Source: Geobacter sp. UBA5735
GTDB taxonomy: Bacteria; Desulfobacterota; Desulfuromonadia; Geobacterales; Geobacteraceae
Direction: 5' to 3'
NCBI GenBank assembly: GCA_002419385.1
Contig: DIFZ01000020.1
Coordinates: 1-12,673, forward strand
Length of the DNA stretch: 12,673 bases
Made by a program: the position numbers and the translations under genes. Numbering within the stretch: position 1 is the first letter of the stretch; every line of letters starts with the position of its first letter. Below the pieces are notes generated by a model. That model was given only the letters and a program-made list of their open reading frames with translations, had not been told where the DNA came from and did not search any database. Positions 1-7,050 of the stretch are shown piece after piece.

Positions 1-323
1 AAATTACCGTCACGGATTCAGGTAATAGTACTGTCAGGGAATAAAGTATCAAGAAGCAGTTCGAACGGCTGACATATTGTTTCATGAAGCCTCCTGTCAA
101 CCACAACTAGCTGGACGTGATGCTGCATGATGACTTGGAAGCCACGAAACATGATTCCCTTGCGGCACGTCAGGAGTTGAAGCTTGACTCCAGGGATTTG
201 ACACCTTAGAGTTGAGTGCACGACAGAGTTTCCCGGCACTGGAAGTATCATGTTCATCCTGGGTGAAAGGTCTGGAAAGGCCAAGATTCTTATTCTGCAT
301 TTCTGTTGAAGGAGCGCACTGGC
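1..323. other. Left-edge stretch with no supportable gene
   Basis: All three plus-strand frames close within the first 75 bases, so at most the last 13 to 23 codons of an upstream plus-strand gene lie here (one frame ends in a TAA at 42-44, another in a TGA at 70-72). I cannot tell which, if either, is real. A minus-strand open frame across 18-368 overlaps the better-supported start of the next gene and matches nothing I recognise. A weak promoter-like pair, TTGACT at 184-189 and TAGAGT at 207-212 with a 17-base spacer, could serve the downstream gene, but the -10 match is poor. No RNA gene or mobile-element end is visible. Confidence 0.5.
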
Positions 324-1718
324 ATGGCAGACTACATCACCGACCGTCAGATGCCTTCTGCACGACAAGCTGCGGGTGCAGGAGAGCCAAAGAGGCGCCG
401 ACGTCGCCTGCTCATTGGGGCACTCCTCATCGCAACGCCACTGGCATTGCTGCTGATCATTGCCTGTCTGGCCGTTGAAGACGAGCCGCTGGTCGTGGAA
501 TCTTCCGTGCCTACAGTTGAGTCCGCACTCCGTGCCAGGAACCTGGCCAAGGCCGTTCTCGACACTCTCAATGGTCGACGGGAAACCGCAGCGATCTCCG
601 CATCGGAAGATGATCTGAACGCCTTGATGACTCTGGTGCGGAGAGGAACTCCGGGAGTTTCGGGGAGAGTGAGGGTGAAACCCTGGCTGCTGTCGCTGAA
701 GGCCAGTGTGCGCCTGCCTGCCAATCCGCTGGGCCGATACCTGAACCTGCAGGGGGAGGTGCTTCCCGACCCGCGGGGGTTGAACATCGACTCGATGCAG
801 ATCGGCAGGCTTGAACTTCCCCGGCGATTGACCCAGGCACTGTTGCGCGGCATCCTCAACTTCGGGCTGGGAAACGGCGAGGGAACGGCGCTGCTCAGTT
901 CGGTGCGGTCAGTGAGTTTCAATGGTACCAGCGTCACGGTGGGTCTGCGGTCGGTGCCGCAGCTGAAGGAACGGCTGAAGCGCCTCCAGGTGTTCTTGTC
1001 GAGCGTGCGCGATTTAGCCTCGGGGGAAGATCAGCCCTGGGACAGTTCACAGGTCAGTGCCTACTACATGCGGCTTCTGGAGATTGACAGGAATCTTCGG
1101 CACTCTGTTCCACCCTCGCTTGCCGATTACCTCGGGCCGCTGTTCGGGCTTGCGCGTGACAGGTCTTCCTCCGGAGATCCGGTCCGGGAGAACAGCGCGG
1201 CGCTGCTGGCGCTCGCCATCCGTCTGGGAGATCCCCGTTTCGACAAGCTGGCAGGAATCAGTCTTGACCCTGAATTGCGGCGTGGTGTACCATCGCGTCA
1301 ACCGGTTCACCTGGGTGGGCGGCAGGATCTTTGCCTCCATTTCGTTATTTCAGCCGGACTCAAGCTGCTTACGGACCAGGGTGTCAGTACCGCGATCGGC
1401 GAGTTCAAGGAGTTGCTGGATGCAGGAAGGGGCGGGAGCGGTTTCAGTTTCGTCGACCTTGCTGCCGACCGTGCAGGCATCCGTTTCGCCGAGGTTGCAA
1501 CTGATCCCGGCGGGGGCGCCCGTCGCCTGCAACAGCTTCTTGCGGACACTGCCGCTGAGCCGGTTTTCTTTCCTGTCGTTGCCGGACTGCCGGAAAACAT
1601 GAGCAAGGCAGAGTTTGAGCAGCGCTACCGGGGATTGGACAGCAGGCCCTATGATGAACTGGTGAGGGAAATAGACCTGCGCATCGGCCGGTGTCCGGCC
1701 TATGGCAGTCATCCTTGA
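324..1718 (+). CDS. Membrane-anchored protein of unknown function
   Basis: A 464-residue protein I cannot name. ATG at 324 is preferred because AAGGAG at 309-314 sits nine bases upstream; an in-frame TTG at 306 would add six residues and overlap that site. The N-terminus is a short polar stretch, a run of arginines (residues 24-28), then one hydrophobic helix (about 29-50), which predicts an inner-membrane anchor with most of the protein in the periplasm. Residues about 90-220 alternate beta-like segments with a SEDDLNALM start, reminiscent of the lipid-binding YpmS/DUF2140-like fold, though this is only a resemblance. The C-terminal half has conserved-looking blocks: LHFVISAGL (338-346) and GFSFVDLAADRAGIRF (373-388). 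The HPP gene begins 45 bases downstream on the same strand, so co-transcription is possible. The ORF is intact and has the same codon style as its neighbours. Existence of the gene is secure; its function is unknown. Confidence 0.85.
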   Translation: MADYITDRQMPSARQAAGAGEPKRRRRRLLIGALLIATPLALLLIIACLAVEDEPLVVESSVPTVESALRARNLAKAVLDTLNGRRETAAISASEDDLNALMTLVRRGTPGVSGRVRVKPWLLSLKASVRLPANPLGRYLNLQGEVLPDPRGLNIDSMQIGRLELPRRLTQALLRGILNFGLGNGEGTALLSSVRSVSFNGTSVTVGLRSVPQLKERLKRLQVFLSSVRDLASGEDQPWDSSQVSAYYMRLLEIDRNLRHSVPPSLADYLGPLFGLARDRSSSGDPVRENSAALLALAIRLGDPRFDKLAGISLDPELRRGVPSRQPVHLGGRQDLCLHFVISAGLKLLTDQGVSTAIGEFKELLDAGRGGSGFSFVDLAADRAGIRFAEVATDPGGGARRLQQLLADTAAEPVFFPVVAGLPENMSKAEFEQRYRGLDSRPYDELVREIDLRIGRCPAYGSHP

Positions 1719-1763
1719 CAGGCTGGGACGGTGTGCGATTTCGTTAACAGGGAGTTTTGAAGG

Positions 1764-2288
1764 ATGAGGAAGAGGCTTTACAACATGCCGCGGAAGATGA
1801 AAGGTCAGCTCAGGGGGACCTACGCTCCGCGTTCCATGAAATACGCCCTTTGGGGCTTCGTCAGCGGCACCCTGTCGATCCTGGCCATACACGCCGTTAC
1901 GCAAATCGAGGGGCATCATCTGCTCATCGGTTCCTTCGGCGCATCCGCGGTACTCCTCTTCGGAGCAAGCGAGTCGCCGCTGGCACAGCCCCGGAACCTT
2001 ATCGGAGGACACCTCATTTCGGCAATAGTTGCTGTCGTTACCGTAGCACTCCTGGGAACCGGCCCTTTGGCGACAGCTTTGGCGGTAGGCGTTTCACTTT
2101 TCCTCATGTATGTCACCCGAACCGTTCACCCGCCGGGCGGTTCAACCGCGCTCATCGGCGTCATGGGCGGGGCCGGGTTCATGTTTGTCCTGGTTCCGGT
2201 CCTTGCAGGTGCGCTGATACTGCTGCTGGTGGCCCTGTTTACCAACAACTGCGTCCATCACCGCCAGTATCCGAAAAACTGGATATGA
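1764..2288 (+). CDS. HPP family integral membrane protein
   Basis: The protein has 174 residues. ATG at 1764 has GGAG at 1751-1754 nine bases upstream. It matches the HPP family (PF04982): about four hydrophobic helices, an early GSFGASAVLLFG block (57-68), SPLAQPRNLIGGH (71-83) linking helices, and the signature HPPGGSTALIGVMGG (122-136) that gives the family its name. The tail with paired histidines and YPKNW (169-173) is also typical. The N-terminus is strongly basic (residues 1-24), which fits a cytoplasmic end by the positive-inside rule. Members are small bacterial inner-membrane proteins; some cyanobacterial and plant relatives are linked to nitrite transport, but the substrate here cannot be read from sequence. 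It follows the membrane-anchored gene by 45 bases and may share its transcript. No terminator hairpin is obvious after the stop. Confidence 0.92.
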   Translation: MRKRLYNMPRKMKGQLRGTYAPRSMKYALWGFVSGTLSILAIHAVTQIEGHHLLIGSFGASAVLLFGASESPLAQPRNLIGGHLISAIVAVVTVALLGTGPLATALAVGVSLFLMYVTRTVHPPGGSTALIGVMGGAGFMFVLVPVLAGALILLLVALFTNNCVHHRQYPKNWI

Positions 2289-2342
2289 ACTCTGTCTTTC
2301 CTTCGTGATGGAATATTTTACTGCGGTCAAATCCAAATTCTG

Positions 2343-2374
2343 TTGACAGCGGTTCAGGTGCTGTGATATATAAT
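2343..2374 (+). promoter_or_regulatory. Promoter for the tRNA-Asn gene
   Basis: TTGACA at 2343-2348 is a perfect -35 box. A TATATAAT run at 2367-2374 supplies the -10: TATATA at 2367-2372 gives an 18-base spacer, while the perfect TATAAT at 2369-2374 gives a long 20-base spacer. It lies in the gap after the HPP gene and about 100 bases before the tRNA, as expected for a strong sigma-70 tRNA promoter. A small hairpin (CGCAAG 2444-2449 with CTTGCG 2458-2463) sits in the leader and may be a processing feature. Confidence 0.6.
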
Positions 2375-2473
2375 CCATCTCTTTTCGCTGCAGAGTACCG
2401 GGCAGTCGGGTGGTTGAGACGGCCGGGAAAACAGTGGCGGAATCGCAAGGTTAACAACTTGCGGATTACCTAT

Positions 2474-2549
<76 letters not shown>

Positions 2550-2557
2550 AACGTGAC

Positions 2558-2581
2558 GCTCAGCAAATTTCTTTGCTGAGC
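2558..2581 (+). repeat. Perfect 10-bp hairpin just after tRNA-Asn
   Basis: GCTCAGCAAA (2558-2567) pairs perfectly with TTTGCTGAGC (2572-2581) around a four-base loop. It begins nine bases after the tRNA CCA. It lacks a following T run, so alone it is more likely a 3'-end processing or transcript-protecting hairpin than a terminator. On the opposite strand the same bases are recombinase codons (part of SSAKKFAERH). Confidence 0.7.
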
Positions 2582-2590
2582 TCAATATAG

Positions 2591-2634
2591 ATGGATCTAT
2601 GGCAGGCAACTCCCATAGATCCATTTTTATTTTT
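2591..2634 (+). terminator. Rho-independent terminator of the tRNA-Asn transcript
   Basis: A perfect 12-bp stem, ATGGATCTATGG (2591-2602) with CCATAGATCCAT (2613-2624), closes a ten-base loop and runs straight into a T-rich tract (2624-2634, interrupted by one A). It lies about 40 bases beyond the tRNA and is oriented to stop tRNA transcription. It lies entirely inside the recombinase reading frame on the other strand, where it encodes MDLWELPAIDPS. Confidence 0.8.
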
Positions 2635-3460
2635 CCCACCTTCTTGCCGTCCTTGTCTTTTCCCTCTTCTTCGAAATAAACGACCTTCTTCACGAGCAGG
2701 TGCAGCAGATCATATTTCTCGTCATGAGTCAGATGATCATACACGTCCTTGAAGATTTTGAAGTTCTCCCGGATCATGTCGGCGCTGAGAATCTTGTTCT
2801 CCAGATCATTGGATTCAAACTCGATGGCTTCAATCTCTTTCCGCATCTGCTTTGCCTGAATCTCCAGCCCGTCAAGCTCCTTTGTGATGTAGCCAGAGCG
2901 ATTATTCTGGGTACCTCCCTCGCCAAGGACCTCAAGCAGATTTTTTGCTTTTTTGTCCACCTGGGTCAGCCGGTCCGTCAGGACCTTCTTCTTGGCGGCA
3001 AGGGCTTTCAGCTTTTCCCGCTGCTCCTTTGAAGCATTCTCGACGACACCATCAATAATCCGTGGATCTCCGGCAAGAAATTTCAGCTCATTCACAACCA
3101 GGTCTTCCAGCTTACGGGCATGAACGCTACCGATCCGGCATTGATCCTTGCTGTGATCATTATTCACCATGCACCGGTAATAGTAATATTTCTTCCCCTT
3201 GGAATAGGAAAAACTTGGCGACATGGATGAACGGCATGATCCGCATCTGACCAGCCCTTTCAGGTAAAATGTATTCTCGTTCTGCCGGTAGCCGGTTTTG
3301 GAGATATTGTTCGCCTGAAGAATCGTCTGAACAGCTTCGAAAAGTTCCTCGCTGATGATCGCCGGCTGCTGCCCATCATAGATTCCACTCTTGTATCGCA
3401 CCTTGCCGATATACACCGGATCGTTCAGCATCCGGCTGACATTGTTTTTCTGGAATTTGT

Positions 3461-3575
3461 CTCCCCGAGCGTAACGCTCAGCAATACTTTTTCTCTTACC
3501 AATTCGTGTTCCTGATGAACCCGACCCAAAAAAACCATCCGAGAATGGAGTTGCGGTTTCAGAGGATTTCCCGCT
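3461..3575 (+). repeat. Repeat A, left copy of a diverged direct repeat
   Basis: This stretch aligns without gaps to 11955-12069. By hand count about 79 of 115 positions agree, and the second half (3524-3575) agrees at more than 80 percent, including AAAAACC, CCGAGAA and CGGTTTCA blocks. It begins exactly where the recombinase homology on the minus strand stops, so it marks a junction. Both strands have open frames here, but neither encodes a protein I recognise. The rest of 3576-3742 holds nothing identifiable apart from faint further similarity to the sequence after repeat B. Confidence 0.6.
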
Positions 3576-3742
3576 AGCATCTTGATGAATTCCGTATCCG
3601 ACTCGCTGCCCGAACGATTATCAAACTGGCTGGAAAAACCCCTTAAAATCTGATATGTTTTGGTAACTTCCAATTTTGGTTGCTGCAGACGTCCACTAGA
3701 TTGATTATTTCAAAGGAATTCTTTACGCCAAGAGGACCGTAA

Positions 3743-4904
3743 GTGGAAAAACTGAGAATTTTTGTCAGTTCGGTCCAGAAAGAACTCGAAAACGAGCGCA
3801 TTGCGATTACCGAACTCGTTTCGTCCGATCCTTTTCTCGACCGGCATGTCAAGACGATACTTTTTGAGGACCTTCCTGCGTCGGCCAGTTCCACAGAGGC
3901 AGTCTACCTCATGGCCTTGCGTTCTTCCGATATATACATCGGGATACTCGGTTTCAAATACGGACGTAAAGGGCCTGATGGGTTATCCGCGACTCACCGG
4001 GAATACGCAGAGGCGAAAAGGCTTGGAATGCTGACTTTTTTCTTCGTAAAGGGAGACAACTCCCAAGATGCCCGCCGTGATGAGGAAATGAAAGCCCTTT
4101 TTTACGAAATTCGAGATGAGCAGCACGGGCAAGTATATAAACGCTTTACCCATTACCAGAGCCTCAAATCATCCGTCCGAGACGTTTTGCTTATTGAACT
4201 TGGTAAAGAGGGTTTCCGTCCAACCTCTGAGGAGACGGCAATTGCCGAGAAGACCATTGCCCAGTCCTCGGATTTCGACTCCCGTCTCATTGAACGCGCA
4301 GATATAACCGAACTGGACAAGGTCCTTTGCCGCCGTTTTGTTGCTGCATCCACCGGCATTCCCGAGAATGATCTTGGGGAAGGCAGTATCCAAAAGACCC
4401 TGATGAATCGTGGATTAATCTGGCAGAACGATGCAATCCATCCGACGGCCGCAGGTCTGCTTCTGTTAGGGAAAAACCCCGAGGCTTTTTTCCTCAGGTT
4501 CGCATTGCAGCTAATGCATTCGGAGGGGAAGAACGGGGTGAACCCATTGATCGCGAGAATATACGGGATGCCTTGCCTCTGGCTATCGAGCGTACATTCC
4601 AATTCCTCAAACGCAACATGCGTCACACAACCCGAATCGAAGGCTTCACCAAGGTGGAAATCTTAGCACCACACAGCAACAGATATTAGAAATACTTTTG
4701 GTTGAAAACGAAACCACTGTGCCGATTTTGTCTGATCGTTTAAATCTAGCTTTGCCGACGATTCGTAAGGCATTGGGAGTTCTGAAGGACAGGAGGTTGA
4801 TTTTAACGTTCAGACCATCTCTGGAATATCCGCTACCATCCGCTACCGGTTGTGAGAGTATCCGCTACCTGGAGAAATCATCGAATTACAACATAATTTG
4901 CTGA
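3743..4904 (+). pseudogene. Broken DUF4062 / COG2865-like gene
   Basis: GTG at 3743 follows AGAGGA (3731-3736). Residues 1 to about 155 are a DUF4062 domain: RIFVSSVQKELENER at the start, then SSDIYIGILGFKYG and LSATHREYAEAKR, typical of a signalling or nucleotide-binding domain found in defence proteins. Residues about 180-250 (ADITELDKVL to HPTAAGLLLLGKNPEAFF) match the linker of COG2865-type ATP-binding regulators. The frame is then lost. One base short in a T run (4486-4491) moves the continuation (FPQVRIAANAFGG, later TFQFLKRNMRHTTRIEG) into the next frame, which ends at TAG 4687-4689. The expected GHKL-type ATPase segment is absent. A winged helix (QQQILEILLVENETTVPILS, later TIRKALGVLKDRRL) resumes in the third frame from 4671 to a TGA at 4902-4904. 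The uninterrupted first frame would give 307 residues ending at 4666 with an unrelated tail. Confidence 0.8.
4828..4869 (+). repeat. Three copies of ATCCGCTACC upstream of jetA
   Basis: Exact ten-base copies at 4828-4837 and 4838-4847 (tandem) and at 4860-4869, with starts 10 and 22 bases apart, close to whole helical turns. They lie inside the degenerate tail of the broken DUF4062 gene and about 85 bases before the jetA start. A poor -10-like CATAAT follows at 4892-4897 without a convincing -35. They could be binding sites for a regulator of jetABCD or remains of a recombination event; the sequence does not decide. Confidence 0.5.
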
Positions 4905-4954
4905 GGAGCTGAATCCGGAACCGTTGCGGGTCGGAAAGTGAATGGAGAGAATGA

Positions 4955-6409
4955 TTGAACCTTGACTATGGTACATTGGACATGTTGCGCAAAGGTCACC
5001 CCGCCTGGCGGTTGTTGCGCTCAGATAACGCACCTTTTATAGTAAGCTTTCTGCACCGTGTGTTCATTGTTCCCAACGTCCGGGTAATGGAGCAGGCGGA
5101 CCTGGTGGAGGCGTTGAACGACGAACTGTTTGCCCTGCGTGAACGGCTCGGCCCGGAACAGTTCCCCAAGCCGGCTCTCGAATATCTAAACGATTGGGCC
5201 GCCAATGACAAGGGGTGGCTACGAAAGTTCTACCGACAGGCGTCGGACGAGCCGTTTTTCGACCTGACTCCATCCACCGAGAAGGCGATTGCCTGGCTCG
5301 GCACCCTTACCGAGCGGAGTTTTGTCGGCACCGAATCGCGCCTTCTCACCCTTTTCGAGCTGCTCAAGCAGATGAGTGAGGGGAGCGAGACCGATCCGCA
5401 AATCCGACTGGCAGAACTTTACAGGCGCCGCGATGAAATCGACTCCGAAATTGCCCGCGTGCTTGAAGGCGACATTCCACTGTTGGACGACACGGAACTG
5501 AAAGACCGCTTCCAGCAGTTCATGCAGCTTGCACGCGAACTGTTGACCGATTTTCGTGAGGTGGAGCAGAACTTTCGCGGGCTGGACCGACGGGTACGGG
5601 AACAGATTGCGCTCTGGGAAGGGGGAAAGGGGGCGCTCCTGGAAGAGATTATGGGGGAGCGCGACCTGATTGCCGATTCGGACCAGGGGCGGAGCTTCCG
5701 CGCCTTCTGGGATTTTCTGATGTCAAGCCGCCGGCAGGAAGAGCTGTCGCTTCTTCTCGGGCGGGTTCTGTCCCTGCCGCCGGTGGTGGAACTGAAACCG
5801 GACACCCGCACTCTCCGCCTGCATTACGACTGGCTGGAAGCGGGCGAGCATACGCAGCGCACGGTGGCCCAACTCTCTCAACAGTTGCGGCGTTTCCTGG
5901 ACGACCAGGCATGGCTGGAGAACCGCCGCATCATGGACATTCTGCACGGGATCGAGGCCAAGGTCCTGGCTTTGCGGGACTCGCCCCCACCGGGCGAGTT
6001 GATGACCATCGCTGAAAACTCCGCTGATATAGAGCTGCCGATGGAACGGCCTCTCCATACTCCGGCACTCAAGCCGTTGATCGCTGATGCAGTCCTGGAG
6101 TCCGGTGACGCCGACCTGGACGCCGCGGCACTCTATTCTCAGGTGGTCATCGATAAGGCCCGGCTAACCCGGCATGTCCGGCATGCTTTGCAGGATCGCT
6201 CCCAAGTCACCCTGTCGGAGTTGTGCGAGATGCAGCCGCTGGAAAACGGCCTTTCGGAGTTGGTCGCGTACCTGCAGCTTGCCGGTGACGGCTTCAGGGC
6301 CGTGGTGGATGAAGGTGCTGAAGACCTTATCATCTGGCGAGGGACCGGTGCTGATGGCGAGGAACATATTAGGCAGGCGCGTCTCCCAAGGGTAATTTTC
6401 GTGAGGTGA
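4955..6409 (+). CDS. jetA: Wadjet JetA, DUF3375 kleisin-like subunit
   Basis: A 484-residue DUF3375 protein, the JetA/MksF subunit of type I Wadjet. In characterised systems JetA is the kleisin that bridges the JetC SMC dimer and binds JetB, forming a DNA-extruding complex in the cytoplasm. The N-terminus has the family pattern: DYGTLDMLRKGHPAWRLLRS, then a block ending SFLHRVFI (about residues 30-37), rich in winged-helix-like helices. The middle (about 140-260) is helical and charged, and the C-terminal section (about 400-484) is compatible with a second winged helix. TTG at 4955 is chosen because GGAGAGA (4944-4950) precedes it at good spacing; the nearby ATG at 4951 opens only a four-codon frame. 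The next in-frame ATG (residue 10) would remove conserved residues. The stop overlaps the start region of jetB. The TTG start may lower expression of the whole operon. The frame is intact. Confidence 0.93.
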   Translation: MNLDYGTLDMLRKGHPAWRLLRSDNAPFIVSFLHRVFIVPNVRVMEQADLVEALNDELFALRERLGPEQFPKPALEYLNDWAANDKGWLRKFYRQASDEPFFDLTPSTEKAIAWLGTLTERSFVGTESRLLTLFELLKQMSEGSETDPQIRLAELYRRRDEIDSEIARVLEGDIPLLDDTELKDRFQQFMQLARELLTDFREVEQNFRGLDRRVREQIALWEGGKGALLEEIMGERDLIADSDQGRSFRAFWDFLMSSRRQEELSLLLGRVLSLPPVVELKPDTRTLRLHYDWLEAGEHTQRTVAQLSQQLRRFLDDQAWLENRRIMDILHGIEAKVLALRDSPPPGELMTIAENSADIELPMERPLHTPALKPLIADAVLESGDADLDAAALYSQVVIDKARLTRHVRHALQDRSQVTLSELCEMQPLENGLSELVAYLQLAGDGFRAVVDEGAEDLIIWRGTGADGEEHIRQARLPRVIFVR

Positions 6410-6411
6410 TG

Positions 6412-7050
6412 ATGGACCAAATACCTGAAACATCAGTTGCAAGCGATCTGTCGGTGCTGGTCGTCACTTTGCTTAAAGGGGTGATATACAGGGAAAGCGA
6501 CGAAGGGCTGTGGAACGGCCTTTTCAACCTCCAGGCCCGGATACGGGACTACGTAGCCGTGCTTGGCCTGGAGCTGGTGTTTGACGAGGCCGAGGGATAC
6601 GCTTTCCTCCGCTCGCGCTCGGAGACGGCGGATGAAGGTGCTCCAAAGATTCCCCGCCTGGTGGCCAGACGCCCGCTGTCGTTTCCTGTGAGCCTTCTCT
6701 TGGCGCTTCTGCGGAAAAAGCTGGCCGAATTCGATGCAAGCGGCAGCGACACCCGCCTTGTCCTCTCACGGGACGAAATCGTAGAGCTGATCCGGGTATT
6801 CCTGCCCGAAAACAGCAACGAGGCGAGAATGATTGACCAGGTGGAAACCCATCTCAACAAAATTGTGGAGTTGGGTTTCCTGCGCAAACTGAAGCATGGT
6901 ACTATGCATCCGGGACAGATGGCCACGTACGAAGTGCGCCGAATCCTCAAGTCTTTCGTTGATGCCCAGTGGCTTGCCGATTTCGATGCCCGGCTGGCGG
7001 CATATCAGGCGCAACTTGAAGGGAATGCCGGAGATTCAACCGATGAGTGA
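6412..7050 (+). CDS. jetB: Wadjet JetB, DUF4194 KITE-like subunit
   Basis: A 212-residue DUF4194 protein, the MukE/MksE-like accessory of Wadjet. In known complexes two JetB copies bind the JetA kleisin and help grip DNA. GVIYRESDEGLWNGLF (near residues 22-37) and the RRPLSFPVSLLLALLRKKL block are typical of the family. LSRDEIVELIRVF to ETHLNKIVELGFLRKL (about 118-162) is a winged-helix segment. Starts are ambiguous among GTG 6406, ATG 6409 and ATG 6412; the last is preferred because GAGG (6403-6406) is five bases upstream, while 6409 leaves only two bases. Either ATG abuts the jetA stop, so translation is probably coupled. The 3' end overlaps jetC by eight bases. The gene is intact, and its position between JetA and JetC is the standard order. 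Confidence 0.92.
   Translation: MDQIPETSVASDLSVLVVTLLKGVIYRESDEGLWNGLFNLQARIRDYVAVLGLELVFDEAEGYAFLRSRSETADEGAPKIPRLVARRPLSFPVSLLLALLRKKLAEFDASGSDTRLVLSRDEIVELIRVFLPENSNEARMIDQVETHLNKIVELGFLRKLKHGTMHPGQMATYEVRRILKSFVDAQWLADFDARLAAYQAQLEGNAGDSTDE

Noticed and set aside
18..368. Minus-strand 116-codon open frame at the left edge
   Set aside because: It overlaps the well-supported start and SD of the plus-strand gene at 324 and shows no recognisable domain.
6896..7042. 49-codon upstream extension of the jetC frame
   Set aside because: It overlaps jetB, lacks family similarity, and a good ribosome site precedes ATG 7043, where conserved JetC sequence begins.
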